In this document: one piece after another, positions 43,957 through 54,804 of the stretch
Layout of the letters: each line of letters opens with the position of its first letter
Position numbering within the stretch: position 1 is the stretch's first letter
Translations under genes and position numbers: made by a program
Notes under the pieces: model-generated
The model's input: only the letters and a program-made list of their open reading frames with translations
The model's database searches: none
What the model was told of the DNA's origin: nothing
Source of the DNA: Tetraselmis striata
Lineage: Eukaryota > Chlorophyta > Chlorodendrophyceae > Chlorodendrales > Chlorodendraceae
DNA: 64,000 nucleotides
Direction of reading: 5' to 3'
Assembly: GCA_006384855.1 (NCBI GenBank)
Contig: VCJN01002649.1
Coordinates: 100,851 to 164,850 of the forward strand

Positions 43957-45075
43957 GGGTCGCAGGTACTTGTAGCGCTATCAGCGGGTATCATCATGGG
44001 TATTCACCAAGGGGCACCTTTGGTATCAGCGGGTATCTGCGGTTATCACCGTCATAAATTTGGGTTGTTTGTTCCGTTGGAGTTCAAGCCCATATTCGGA
44101 AAGCCGCTAGATTGGCTACAATCTTGGATTCGCCGCTAATTTACGAAATCGCCACATTCGGAAACCCGCTAGATGGTAGATTCAATCTAGGACGTCGTAG
44201 GTTCGACCTCCGAAGTTCCGCCTAGAAAAGCGAAAATCTAGAAGATGAAAACGAGTAAAAACCAAGGACGTCCTAGATTTGCATCGAGGGCCTTTCGGGC
44301 CCATTTGGTACGTATCATGGGCCTTCCGGGCCACCCCGGGCGTCACGATTGCCGCCCAACCCACCATGCACCACCCGCGCCCGGGTCCGGCCGCCTATTC
44401 AGTGCCGCCCCGCCCGTTCGGCGCCATGCATATATAGGCGCCGATTCCAGGGCCTCGGTCATGATGTATCCCTCCGTCCGGTTAGGCTCCGTCGCTATAT
44501 TCCGCGTCGCTTGACCTTCACCAGTTTACCAGACCCCACGATGGCCACCGAGGGTGGAGGTATGCCAACCGCGACTGGCGATCATCCTGGCACTCGGGCA
44601 CGGTGAACTGACATTCCATAGAGTAGAACGGGGAGGGGGTTCTGAGTTTGGGTACCGACGGGTGGGACATTGAGCACTGAGCAGTGATGCGAGCCGCGGC
44701 GGCTTTGGGTTGGCGGTGGCCCAATAATCCCGGCGGCAGGGGCTGGCGCAGGGGGCGCGGCCGCAGCGAGATATCGTCGATTTGAGACGGTTGTTCGAAT
44801 ATGGATAAATCATATAGATCGCGCGATGTCTCCTAGATCGGCGAAATAATCTAGGAAGTCGGATATACGACCAAGGATCTAGCCGCTTTTCGAATATGGC
44901 CTTATTTAAAGGACAATTTTATTGGTTGTCAGGTTGAGTCAACAAAGTCAACACCCGATGAGAACTTAATAATTGCATATATCGGAATAAGCGCGGGGTC
45001 CCCTTTTCCTTTACGGGGTGCTGGATTGTACTGAATGTGGAAAAATCCCGTGACGGCGTCGGGCCCTCCCTCGCA
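43957..45075 (+). repeat. Dispersed repeat family B, copy 1 (uninterrupted)
   Basis: It matches 53832-53888, 55515-56307 and 63680-64000, joined in that order. It provides the empty sites for the hAT element (GTATTCAC at 44000-44007) and for the Copia element (the GGGGGCGCGGCCGCAGCGAG junction at about 44745-44765). Internal repeats CATATTCGGAAAGCCGCTAG and a CTAGGACGTC/GACGTCCTAG inverted pair (44186 and 44264) are visible. Confidence 0.8.
44431..44606 (+). promoter_or_regulatory. TATA-box promoter and short leader ORF in family B
   Basis: CATGCATATATAGGCGCCG (44425-44443) is followed about 100 bp later by ACGATGGCCACCGAGG, opening a 22-codon ORF (MATEGGGMPTATGDH). The same arrangement is in copy 2 (TATATAGG at about 55970, ATG at 56069, MATEDGAAPTATGDH), with the ORF start conserved and most changes in the rest. 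In both copies a CACGGTGARCTGA follows, which could be a 5' splice site. This suggests the 5' end of a transcription unit. Confidence 0.45.
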
Positions 45076-45684
45076 TGCATTGCCTTCAGTCGCTATAGCC
45101 GCTAGCATTATTTTCGTTGCAGCACATGTATCGCACTCCCGAAATTACTTTGGAGATGGCCTGGGTCGCCGGTAGTCGACCTCATCCGCCCGGTGCTGCT
45201 GCTGCGTGCCCTTACCCGTATTACCGGGTATACTACTACAGAGCGAAGAGCGCAGTACCCGGCGTACCTCAGATATCACACACTTTCAAATTGCACTTCC
45301 CACTTGATCCCCGACGGATGGTGTGCTATACAGGTAGTCGCGGTTTCGGACCAAATAAATGCTGAGGAGGAGTGTCACCCAATTGGCCACACCAACAATT
45401 GGCCATAAAATCTAGTTTTCACAGAATAACTTTGTAAAGAAAACGAATTTGCCCAAAACCTTGGTACCCTCGGATTCCTCAGCTCCTCAGCTTTCCGGAG
45501 ATGGTCTGAAATCTGGGATCGGGCCCCTGACCGGCCGGCTACGGTCAGCGGCCCGGCCCGATGTCAACTGATCCGGGTTCAAAATCAGCACAATGTTAAG
45601 CACTCGCACCACCTGCCCGACCTCTCCGCTCACAACCGACCTCCCCCACACACCCGAGGCGTCTTTGGAGTTGTCCTCGGAGCT
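45076..45684. other. No gene recognised
   Basis: Edge of family B (matching 38888-38960) followed by sequence without motifs; 45600-45684 leads into the pogo-type ORF. Confidence 0.4.
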
Positions 45685-47640
45685 ATGGCTCGTCGCGTGC
45701 CGCTCCAGGCGGTTCGTGGCGTGCCGATGAGCGTGCCGTTTTACAGCGCGAGTTTTCTGCTATTTTTGCTGCCGCTCCTGGCGCTGGTCGCCGTCGGCCG
45801 AAAGAAGCACGCTCGCGCTAGGACCCACTCCAGAGCCCACGCCAGAGCAGCGTCGAGGGTAAGCTTCGCTAAAGGCCGTCGAAAGCAGCCCTACCATGGC
45901 CGTGGCTCGTACAATCTGTGGAGCGAGGAGGACATGGAGGGCGCCCTCACTGAGCTCGCTGAGGCTGCCAGCACCAAGAACCCACACAAGGAGTTCAATC
46001 TGAAGAAGACTGCACACAAGTGGAACATACCGCGGAAAACCCTGGAGCGCTACTTCCACAAACTTGGCTATTTTGACGCTGTGAAGAGTGCATCTGGCAA
46101 GGGTAGAGGGATTCTAACGCGCGATGAGGAGGAGGAGATAGTTCAGCTCGTCCTCGCCCAGCATGCTGCAGGAATGGCCCTGAACCACACCCAACTCAAA
46201 TGGGTGATCATGGAGGTCGTGCGAAGGGTGCCTGGGAAAGCCAACACTGCAACTGGAAAAGCATGGCTGAACAACAACAAGCCCAGCTACACCTGGTACC
46301 GCCGCTTTCTGGAGCGGCACTCAGACCGGATCCGGAGCCGGGTCGTTGAGAATCTGGACCCCAAGCGGTGGAAGGTAACACTACATGACCTGAAATCTCT
46401 GTACGACATCTTGGACAACCTGAGGAAGATCTACCCTGACCTGCCTGCGCGCAACGTCTGCAACCTGGACGAGACAAACATTACCCCTGAGCGGCGGAAG
46501 TCCAGGGTGTTAGCGGCGAAGGGAGCGCGGCGAACACACACACTATGTAACGAGGCGCGGTTTTCTATGACAGCATTGCCTTTCGTCTTTGCGGACGGGA
46601 GCGAGATGCCTCCCCACTTCATCATCAAGGGCAAGAGGCGGCCTAAGTGGTGGGGCAGTCAAAGTATTGTGTGGACTTGTTGGGGACAGAATTTACATAC
46701 GCTACCCTTGCAGAGCAGGCTAACGGCTGGATGGACTCCGAGATTTTTCTAGCTTGGTTCACCGAGTACTTCCTACCTTTCACCGCTGATTGCCGCTCCG
46801 AGAAGACGCCGGTCATCCTCGTGCTTGATAACTTTTTTGGCCACGTTCATCCCGCAACACTGAAAATGGCAAGAGAGAACAATGTCATCATGGTGGGGCT
46901 CCCCCCCACTCTACACACATTACCCAACCCTTGGACGTCACCCTGATTAAGCCCCTCAAGGACTTCTGGACCAAGATGCTGGCGGTGGACGGCCTAGTTG
47001 ATCCCTGGGACGTATACACGGAGCACCTGAGAAGGCACATGTCCACGCAGACACCGCCGCCAACCCTTCAGCAACCAAGGCGGTAGCTGAATCCGCCGCG
47101 AGGCAGGCTCATGCAGCAGTCGAGAAGGCGGTCACATGGTGCCAGACTGCAGCTGACGTGCTCCCCGCGTGCAGCGAGGCGCTCACTGCAGCCCTTCATA
47201 CCAAGGCCTGCGTCGACAAGGCGGAGGAGCAGCTGAGGCGACTTCATGCTGCATCGTTGGGCATGCAGGTAGAGGAGGAGGAGGAGGAACAAGATGACGA
47301 GGAGGACGAGGAGGATGAAGTTCAGGAGGAGGGCGAAGGGGGCGCTGGTGCGGACGCACCAGCAAGGCGGCGACGAAGACCGCAAGTTGATCCCGCCGTC
47401 GCGTTCGAGGCTGCACAGGCACAAATTGACTCAGCCCGGCAGGCCATCGAGACAGCCCGCCCTCACGCAGATAAAGCAGCGACCTCAATACTTCAGGCAG
47501 CAGCTAGGGAGGCATTCAGCAAGGCTGTGAAGCCCAAGGCAACCAGACGTCGCGGCGCAACAGCTGTCGCACATCGTGCTGCCGACCCCCGCCCACCTCT
47601 TCAGGACATCACGAACCGCCCACCCACCGCCGATGCCTAG
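45685..47640 (+). pseudogene. pogo-type (Tc1/mariner superfamily, DDE_1) transposase, broken by frameshifts
   Basis: Frame 1 (45685-46752) has an atypical hydrophobic N-terminus, then a psq/CENPB-type helix-turn-helix DNA-binding region (SYNLWSEEDMEGALTELAEA; KKTAHKWNIPRKTLERYFHK), a second HTH-like part, and the first catalytic Asp in NLDETNITPERRKSRV (about 46465). At about 46640 the frame moves to frame 3: NGWMDSEIFLAWFTEYFLPF and LVLDNFFGHVHPATLKMA with the second Asp. In a C7 run at 46901-46907 it moves to frame 2: STHITQPLDVTLIKPLKDFW with the third Asp. After about 47040 frame 1 gives an Ala-rich helical tail with a long Glu/Asp run (47270-47335), ending at 47640. All three catalytic acids survive, so decay is recent or partly sequencing error. 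Confidence 0.75.
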
Positions 47641-48217
47641 CGATGCCCGTCCCCCAGCGGCCCACCGCCCCGTAACCTAGACGCCCCGAGCGTTTGTAAG
47701 GCTGATGGTAAGGAATATGTGAATAAACTGACTGTCGGTGGCGCTCATGGTTGCGCCCAACGACGCCAGTGGGAGCGGGCGGGACTGCCGAAGTGAGAGC
47801 GGTACCGGTGTGGCCAAATACTGGGAGCCGACGTTTTTTTTAATGCACGACCCACCTACCTGTGACCGGCTGGAACATAACCGTCCGGTCGACAAATCAG
47901 GCCGTACGACTTGTGGCAGATAGCCCTATAGATACAGTTCCCATATCCAGGGTCGGGAGGACCATCATGCCAAACCTAGCTCAGATACAGTTGAAAATGT
48001 CCTTAACATGGCCAATAGGCCCAAATCCTCCTTAGCAGGCTCTGCTAACAATTTGGATGAACGTGCTGCGTACGACCGTTGAATTTAAAAAGTGCTATTT
48101 TTCTTGCTGGCATTTCCGCGGGGATCCACTATTTCCGCCGAGCAAACAGCCTGAAGAAAGGCACCACTCCATCTCGTTTGTTCTGGTGGATGGAGGCGTC
48201 AGATATGCGGGAGTAAA
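47641..48217. other. No gene recognised; probably the pogo element end
   Basis: No TIR pair could be fixed around the pogo-type ORF. A short ORF at 48057-48305 (HSISFVLVDGGVRYAGVKSI) leads into family D copy 2 and may be coding, but only its end is shared with copy 1. Confidence 0.3.
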
Positions 48218-49383
48218 ATCCATCCCAGAGTTACTTCAGGATTTATACTCGTACGACATCCCTGTGAGCGTCGTCCTGCCACTACAATACATAGCGACTA
48301 TATAGTCGCCATGTCGACCTTCACAGACAGTGCCGGTCGACCGTCTCATTAATACCCGCCCGCCTGGCGGTCAGTATTGACGAGTCGACGCTAGCGTTGT
48401 TTATGTTCAGCAGTTCCACGGTTTCTACCATTGATTGATGATCACACTTGATAAAAAGACGCCAGCATGGACGACAAGGTTTGGGGGTCCTCACGCGACG
48501 ATTGCCGCCCCCCTAGTGCCGACCGTGCTGCTGCTGGGAATGAGGCCACTCGGTCATTCAGTCATGCCGGTGCAGTCGTCAATAAGAGAGGCATCGCAAA
48601 ATACCAGAGAACTTTCGACACGTCGATCTGTGCCATCCGGCATTCCACAGATAGGCTGCCGAGACTGCATCAGTTCTCGCATCGGGCTGGCGATTTCAGT
48701 CCCCGGCGACATACGGTCCCCAACCCAAGCCGCGAGTCTGAGCCTTGCCATACATTATTGCCGACTGACAGCGGAGTCGGCGGGGCTCGTCGCACGCCGG
48801 CGACACCATGGGCCCCTGCTGGGCAGGAGGAACTACCCGTGCAGATTCCGGAATCCAGGTCTGAGCGAGCTGCATCACTGAAGTTGCCAGCGATTGCCCC
48901 AACAAGCCAACGCACGAGATCGACGGTGGCAAAAGCCTCCACTGACTCGGGTCAGCAGCCGTATGCCTCCAATTCTACACCCCGCCCACGACCGCACCGC
49001 GGCAGCAACTCTAAAGGTCGGAGCTTCACCACCCGGAAAGGGCGGGAACAAGTTGGAGATATCTTGGCAGTCTGCGCCACCGAGTACTACGGGGAATTCT
49101 TGTCGACAGCGCCGGCACGCAGCTATGTGTCCGCCAACATCAGCTTCGCTAAGAAACGTGGATTCATCCGAGTTTGATTTCTGGAGGATATTGGAAGTCT
49201 TTATTCTTAAAATTCTGATCATGGCGGAGCGGCCAAGACACGGCCATCATTGCCCAAGGTTTGCAATAACATTATGCATGTGAAGTGAGCGTAGCATAGT
49301 CCAACATAGCGCCCATGACATATGGCTGCTTCTAGAGCGCCGCAAGGTATTGTTACCATTTTTAAGACACATGGAGTATGAGC
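48218..49383 (+). repeat. Dispersed repeat family D, copy 2
   Basis: Paralogue of 42325-43490. Shared blocks include AATACCCGCCCGCCTGGCGG, GAAACGTGGATTCATCCGAG, AAATTCTGATCATGGCGGAG and TTTTTAAGACACATGGAGTA. Confidence 0.8.
48467..49177 (+). CDS. Hypothetical 236-aa protein of repeat family D (C-terminal GFIRV signature)
   Basis: I do not recognise this protein. It is open over its whole length while its paralogue at 42457-43280 carries a frameshift. Conserved segments between the two are the GIAKYQRTFDTS block (about residue 45), SEPCHTLLPTDSGV (about 100), RAASLKLPA (about 145) and the last 50 residues with GREQVGDILAVCATEYYGE, SANISFAKKRG and FIRV. The last part also aligns with the minus-strand ORFs of family A, which is a different repeat. 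The middle is polar and likely disordered. No membrane segment or catalytic motif is seen. The start is the first in-frame ATG and could be wrong if an upstream exon exists. Confidence 0.45.
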   Translation: MDDKVWGSSRDDCRPPSADRAAAGNEATRSFSHAGAVVNKRGIAKYQRTFDTSICAIRHSTDRLPRLHQFSHRAGDFSPRRHTVPNPSRESEPCHTLLPTDSGVGGARRTPATPWAPAGQEELPVQIPESRSERAASLKLPAIAPTSQRTRSTVAKASTDSGQQPYASNSTPRPRPHRGSNSKGRSFTTRKGREQVGDILAVCATEYYGEFLSTAPARSYVSANISFAKKRGFIRV

Positions 49384-49769
49384 GTGTATGGCGCTCACTA
49401 GTTACGGGTAGCAAGGCGTCCCATTGTGGCGGATATACGCATTGGCAACAATCTCAGCGGCACTTACCGCTAAGTTTTAACATCCAATATAGATAGCATA
49501 AGATGACCCAATCATTCTCAGTTTGAAAAGACCACATGACGCCATTTGACCATTTTCAATGACCATCGCCGGGGTTCATGAGCTTGAATTCTGAATCTGC
49601 AGCGCAACGCATACATGCGAATCTACAAAATGCTCAATATTTTCAGCCCCGCCAGGATTCACTTTATTCTGGCGGGTTTGTGTCAGACAAGTTTGTTGAT
49701 GCTGTGGCCCACTACATCCAACAACGTCGCATGGGCATGCGGATGAAGGTTTAACTGATTACATATCAT
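49384..49769. other. Intergenic, no gene recognised
   Basis: AT-richer sequence between family D and the 3' end of the HemK-type gene; likely contains the 3' UTR of that gene on the minus strand. Confidence 0.5.
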
Positions 49770-51468
49770 TTAGGGATCGCCACTGGGGCGAAGAATGCAC
49801 ACCACAACGCGGCCAACTCCCCGGTAATCGTTCACAACGCGCATCGGCTCCCACCCGGCCTGCCTCGCGATGGCCGCAACCTTGGCATGCCCTCTCTCGC
49901 CCCCGGGGGCTTGCAGCAGCAGCACGCCGTCTGGGCAGAGCAGGCGGGGCTCGCACGCAGCCACACTGCGGAGACATCCACGCAAAGCGAGTGGCTATGA
50001 AAGCCTCCATATGGTCAACCAGCAAATCGTGCTTGTCATGGTTGATCAGAATGTCCGTGGGAGCCTGATGCATCTCTCCAGCCTATCTTCAACATCTCGG
50101 CGTTAAGGGCGTGGTGCTTAGAGAGTGGTGACCCGGGCGTGGCCGCACCTTTTGGTAACAGCGGCGTAAGCTTCATAGCCTGTTTTGCCGGCATACAATG
50201 CGGCGTCTGACTCTCCCGTGATTCGCCCTTCGGACCTGAAGGCCAGGGACACATGGTCCCGACTCCAGCAAGTCAGGCGATTGAGGGCAGGGTGGCGCAG
50301 CTCCATGCTGCCACTAGCCTACGCATGTCATGCTGACATACATGCGCAAACAAGTCATCACATCATCTCCCATTTGGATGCAGAGCGCACCTGTCACCTG
50401 CGAGGTACGGTGGGTTGCAAACGATGACGCTGTATGGCGCGAAATATGAGAGCGGCTGAGGGGGGCGGCAGCAGCGCTAACATTAGACAGCACCATTTCA
50501 GCGCTGAAGTGTTTGATGGCAATTTAAGGCGCCGCACAGACATCGGCCACACAGCAGTCTTCATGCAAAAGCTGAGTGGGCAGACGCCACAGACCGAGCC
50601 ACTACTTGGGTGCCCATGGAGCTGTCCGAAATCCGCTTTCATGAAGGTCGCGCGCGCAGATAGATCCACGCCGACTCCCTGTCGGGTGTGACAGCCGCGC
50701 GGCACAGAATACTCTCACGAAAGGCACATCGCTGCGGCTCAAAGCGTGGAGCGCATAGTAGGCAGGGCAACACTGGTGCTCTGATGGCCTTTGGGTTGTG
50801 TACCGTAACCACACTTTCGGTTCGCGGTATTGTCGTTTTTTGAACCCCCCCCCACCCCCACCCACCCTCGCACACGCAAAATCTGAAATACACGCTGTGC
50901 CATAAATACCCCACGGATATTCTGACTCCATGCGGCAAAATAATTCTTGTTTTGGACCCGCGAACCCAATGAAATGTTCTGGTATTTTATGGCATTCAAC
51001 AGGGAAGGCATGCTACCGCTCAGCGTGGTGGTTTGTTGCAGCGTCACCCGCACCTGCGCATTCCGCTCAGCGAGCTCCAGCGCCTCGGCGCTTAGATCGA
51101 CGCCCACGCCCGCCACCTCCGGGCAGCCGAGCAGGATGGAGAGCAGCATGCAGCCAGAGCCGGTGCCCAGGTCAAGCACCGTGTGGCGCTCCATGCGGCT
51201 GGGCTGCTCGTCTATGTAAGATATGGCAGCCTGGGAATCGGCAGATTGTTGTATTGATTCTCATGTATGGCCATGTCAGGGTGAATTATGGCATCAAATG
51301 CAGCCCTCCCTCAGCTATGTTAAGAGCCTAGCCGTACCACGCTGTGGGGTTTGCAGGTCCAAATAATGGTTATTTGTTAAAAACGACAGGGAATATCCGC
51401 GCGTGGTGTATCCTGATACATTTTGTATAGGAGAATGCAGTATTCCCCTCCTTCCGCAAGAGGCAGGT

Positions 51469-51501
<33 letters not shown>

Positions 51502-53259
51502 GTAAACTGTGATACATAGCAAACCCAAGGATTGGTTTGGCACCCAATCTGGTGTCACCTGAACCACCGCCTCGGAGGACTTCCGCGGCATCAGCTGTTC
51601 GGAGGTTGTGGAGAATGTGTGCCCGCAGAAATTGACCTCGCGGATGCCGATTGCTGAGAGCGTCTCCAGGATTGCCCTGCCGCAGTCACGGTGACAGGGC
51701 TCAAACCCAAAACAACCCCAAACAAACCCATTACATGGAAGGGGCTGTGCGAAGTGGGTGTGGGTGTGTCTGTGTATGGGGGGAGAGAGGGAGGGGAGGG
51801 GGGGGGGGGGGGGGGGGGGGATTGACTCACGCACCACTTGGGATTTACCCTGAACCCTGAAAAGGCAGCACGTATAACGGTATGTTATCTACTATCCTCC
51901 CCTAGCGTGTCCACAGTTAGACCATGCTCCCGTACGTCTAAGGCACCTTATCGTGCACCCGCACGTACTGAGAAAGAGAATCACAGTGAGAATGCAAAGC
52001 AAATTAGCTACTGTCATTACCTAGTGATTGGTGTTGGCAAAAAAACTCCCCACCAGAGAGCCTTTAGTTTGATGTCTCCCTTATTGTGCACGCGTTCTTG
52101 CTCCCCCCCCCCCCCCCCCCCCGGCGCCTAGGAAGGTTATCCAGCACTCGCTTCAGATATGCCAGAGCAACCCCCCCCACCCCCCCCCCCCCCCCCTCGC
52201 CCCCGCCCCCCCCCCTCCCTTCCCCACAACCATGCTTTACCCGCCCTCCGATAAATGCACCAGCGCTGCCGTCTCACCTGCGCTGCGCATTCAGTCGCGT
52301 GCGTCTCAGCAGCTTGTGGAACTTCTTTGGGGCATCCGCCGCCACGTGTGCCCCCAGCCCAAGCTCCCGCGGCAGACCTTCCAGGGCTGTCAGCGCTATG
52401 TGCGCCCCCCTGTTACAGCGCCGGCACGCTGCGAGTCGGGCTACGCAAGAGGCACGCAAGGGGAGGCGTGGGCTAGCATGGCACCAGTACACAGTGTGGT
52501 ATCTGGCTGGGCGGCTCACTTGGCGCCTTGTATCTCTGCTGTTCCGTCCCTGCCCACGGTGTACAGGCCCTGCCGCTGCTGCAGCTTGCTGGCGGCCTTC
52601 CAGGCGCTGGTACAGCCCGGGCAGACCACTGCCCCCAGCCGCATCTGCCGCCACATCAGCACGCACCACGTCAACGAGTCCATCTGCGTGCGTCAGCGCT
52701 GACCCTACCTTTCTGTGTGCTGCTGCTACAGGCTGCCGCGCACTGCGCACGAGTGTGGCCCCGCCCTTGCCTGTGCCGGATCGTTGCCATCCAGCGCCAC
52801 TGCATCAAACGTGGCATGTATGCTTCCTTTCGCGGCCTCCAATGCCTTCCACCCTGCCTCCGTTTTGGCAACCAAAACCTGCACTCCCCATAGCAGAGGG
52901 GGAGCAAGCTTGGCAAACTTGGCAGGGCACTCGAATTCACACTCACACGTGCGCCCTTCAGCCCCCCGCCCCTCACTGCTGCTTTCGTTCGCACATGCTT
53001 GGCCGGCACTCACCAGCCCAGCAGCGGATTTCTCCAGGTCGCTGCACACGTGCGCCTGGTTGCCCCACATGCGCTGCGCCATGAACAGCACCGGCGGCCC
53101 CGCGCGGTCCGCCCTCGGCGAGAAGTCCGCACGCTGCGTGTCCACGCCGGCTGTCTTCCACACTGCAGCTACATCGGCCGACTCAACCACCACCTGGGCG
53201 GCACCCATGCGCCCTTGATCAGGCACATCGGTTCTGCGCACCGCGATGTTCACCGCCAT
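49770..53259 (-). CDS. HemK/PrmC-type protein (N5)-glutamine methyltransferase, spliced
   Basis: The product would methylate the GGQ glutamine of translation release factors with S-adenosylmethionine, probably in an organelle. Exons on the minus strand whose phases join: 53259-53014 (ATG start, donor GTGAGT), 52878-52771 (likely GC donor), an unresolved part, about 52430-52278, 51676-51559, 51230-51054, 50678-50595 (donor uncertain), 50455-50391, 50235-50149 and 49965-49770 (stop). Motifs in order: VNFCGHTFSTTSEQLMPRKS (the F-x-G-x-x-F...PR motif), VLDLGTGSGCMLL (SAM motif I), VDLSAEALELAERNAQ (post I), VIVCNPPYLAG (the NPPY active site), ESDAALYAGKTGYEAYAAV and LLCPDGVLLL...NDYRGVGRVVV at the C-terminus. 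The N-terminal exons are not recognised and may be wrongly joined. Introns hold poly-G, poly-C and TG runs. Confidence 0.82.
51469..51499. repeat. Poly-G tract (31 bp) inside a HemK intron
   Basis: It lies between the exons at 51230 and 51559; on the transcript strand it is poly-C. Confidence 0.95.
51798..51820. repeat. Poly-G tract (23 bp) inside a HemK intron
   Basis: It lies upstream of the exon at 51676. Poly-C runs at 52103-52122 and about 52170-52215 are in the same intron on the opposite composition strand. Confidence 0.95.
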
Positions 53260-53299
53260 ACCTCAAAGTGCGAGTGGGGAAGAGAGTGTGCGTGTGTAG

Positions 53300-53314
53300 T
53301 TAAGGGCGATGTAT

Positions 53315-53360
<46 letters not shown>

Positions 53361-53701
53361 GTGGGGGGGGGGGGGGGGGGGGGATTACCCCACCTGCAGG
53401 TTGCTGACCGCCGCGCCCCTGCCCACAGCGCTATCAGGTCGCCGAGAAGCAGCTCGCCGTAAGCCGCCACAACCGCCTCCGCAGTCGGTCCGCCCACTGC
53501 CCCGCGCCTCGACCACCGACAGCACGCGGTGTCCTCCTCTAGCCAGCCCGCTATCCGCCCTGGAGGCCAGTCTCGCCGCTTGCCGAGGCACGCCGCTGAG
53601 TAGTCTCGGCCGCAACGGTGCTTCACGCGCGAGAGATCCGTCTCCGCTCCATAACCACCTTCCAAGGCCAGGACCTGGCGGCTGCAGCTTAGCGCGGCCA
53701 T
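53300..53701 (-). other. Possible exon or upstream ORF, unidentified
   Basis: On the minus strand an open stretch (MAALSCSRQVLALEGGYGAE to GELLLGDLIALWAGARRSAT) ends near a splice donor-like CTGCAG/GTGGGG at 53390. Its phase does not fit the frame starting at 53259, so either it belongs to another transcript or it is not coding. Confidence 0.25.
53317..53383. repeat. (TG)22 followed by poly-G (21 bp)
   Basis: 53317-53360 is pure TG and 53363-53383 pure G, just upstream of the HemK start codon. Confidence 0.95.
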
Positions 53702-53831
53702 CGAGACATGCGACTGCGAAGTGTGTGGGTGGAGGAAAGGGGGTTACTTGGGGGGAGGGGGGGGGGGGCGGTCGCACGTCGTACACACCAAGAAGAGTAG
53801 TAGCGGGCAGCAACACCACCCAACACATGCT

Positions 53832-53888
53832 CCGTTTGGGTCGCAGGTTCCTGTAGCGCCATCAGCGGGTGTCATCAGGGGTATTAAC
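53832..53888 (+). repeat. Family B copy 2, segment 1
   Basis: GTCGCAGGTTCCTGTAGCGC to GTATTAAC matches 43957-44007; it is cut here by the hAT element. Confidence 0.8.
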
Positions 53889-54038
53889 CAGGGTTGGGCT
53901 GCAGTATCGACTGCACTGCAGCCTGCAGCAACTTCCCGAAAAGGGGCTGCAGTGCAGTTACCCAAAGTGCCCCAAATCTCACTGGATAACGTTTGGATGG
54001 CGCCCGCCTAAGATAATAAGCCATATGCTGGCGACGGT

Positions 54039-54784
54039 TCCGGCGCTCGGAGCGGCGCGGATAGCACCGTACTCGCTCGTACCATCACACGTCGCCGCAT
54101 CACGGCACAGACCAGTAGACCACACACACCCGCCGAACCTATCCTCACTTCACGCTCACCCAGGCACCACTACCTGCCATCCTCCTCTCGTCTCCATTCG
54201 TCAATTATGTGGAGGGAGACCAGTCTGCCGCGAAGCAGGGCGCAGCGGCGATGGCGGACGAGGCGATGGCGGAAGACAGCACCGCCGGCGCCGCGGCCAG
54301 CACTGCCGCCAACAGCTCAGCAAGAGTGACACCGACACCACTTGGGACGCAAGCCGGCAATATTTTCATTGACGACGACGAAGATGACCCCCTCTTAGGC
54401 CTGAGCCCCACTCCGGCGCTCGGAGCGGCGCGGATAGCACCGTACTCGCTCGTACCATCACACGTCGCCGCATCACGGCACAGACCAGTAGACCACACAC
54501 ACCCGCCGAACCTATCCTCACTTCACGCTCACCCAGGCACCACTACCTGCCATCCTCCTCTCGTCTCCATTCGTCAATTATGTGGAGGGAGACCAGTCTG
54601 CCGCGAAGCAGGGCGCAGCGGCGATGGCGGACGAGGCGATGGCGGAAGACAGCACCGCCGGCGCCGCGGCCAGCACTGCCGCCAACAGCTCAGCAAGAGT
54701 GACACCGACACCACTTGGGACGCAAGCCGGCAATATTTTCATTGACGACGACGAAGATGACCCCCTCTTAGGCCTGAGCCCCAC
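54039..54784 (+). repeat. 373-bp tandem duplication inside the hAT element
   Basis: 54039-54411 and 54412-54784 look identical by eye, from TCCGGCGCTCGGAGCGGCGC to GGCCTGAGCCCCAC. The second unit is followed by a 17-bp poly-C run. Confidence 0.92.
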
Positions 54785-54804
54785 TGACCCCCCCCCCCCC
54801 CCCC

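Noticed and set aside
43723..44057. ORFs rich in HIPAHP and CTS repeats
   Set aside because: They are translations of the TGCACATCC minisatellite.
50394..50705. A second SAM-binding motif (GVGVDLSARA) as a separate methyltransferase
   Set aside because: It is better read as the short exon between motif I and NPPY of the HemK-type gene; phases fit.
52086..53084. 332-aa plus-strand ORF across the HemK locus
   Set aside because: It is antisense to exons with splice-phase and motif support and is poly-proline in the poly-C runs; a shadow of the minus-strand gene.
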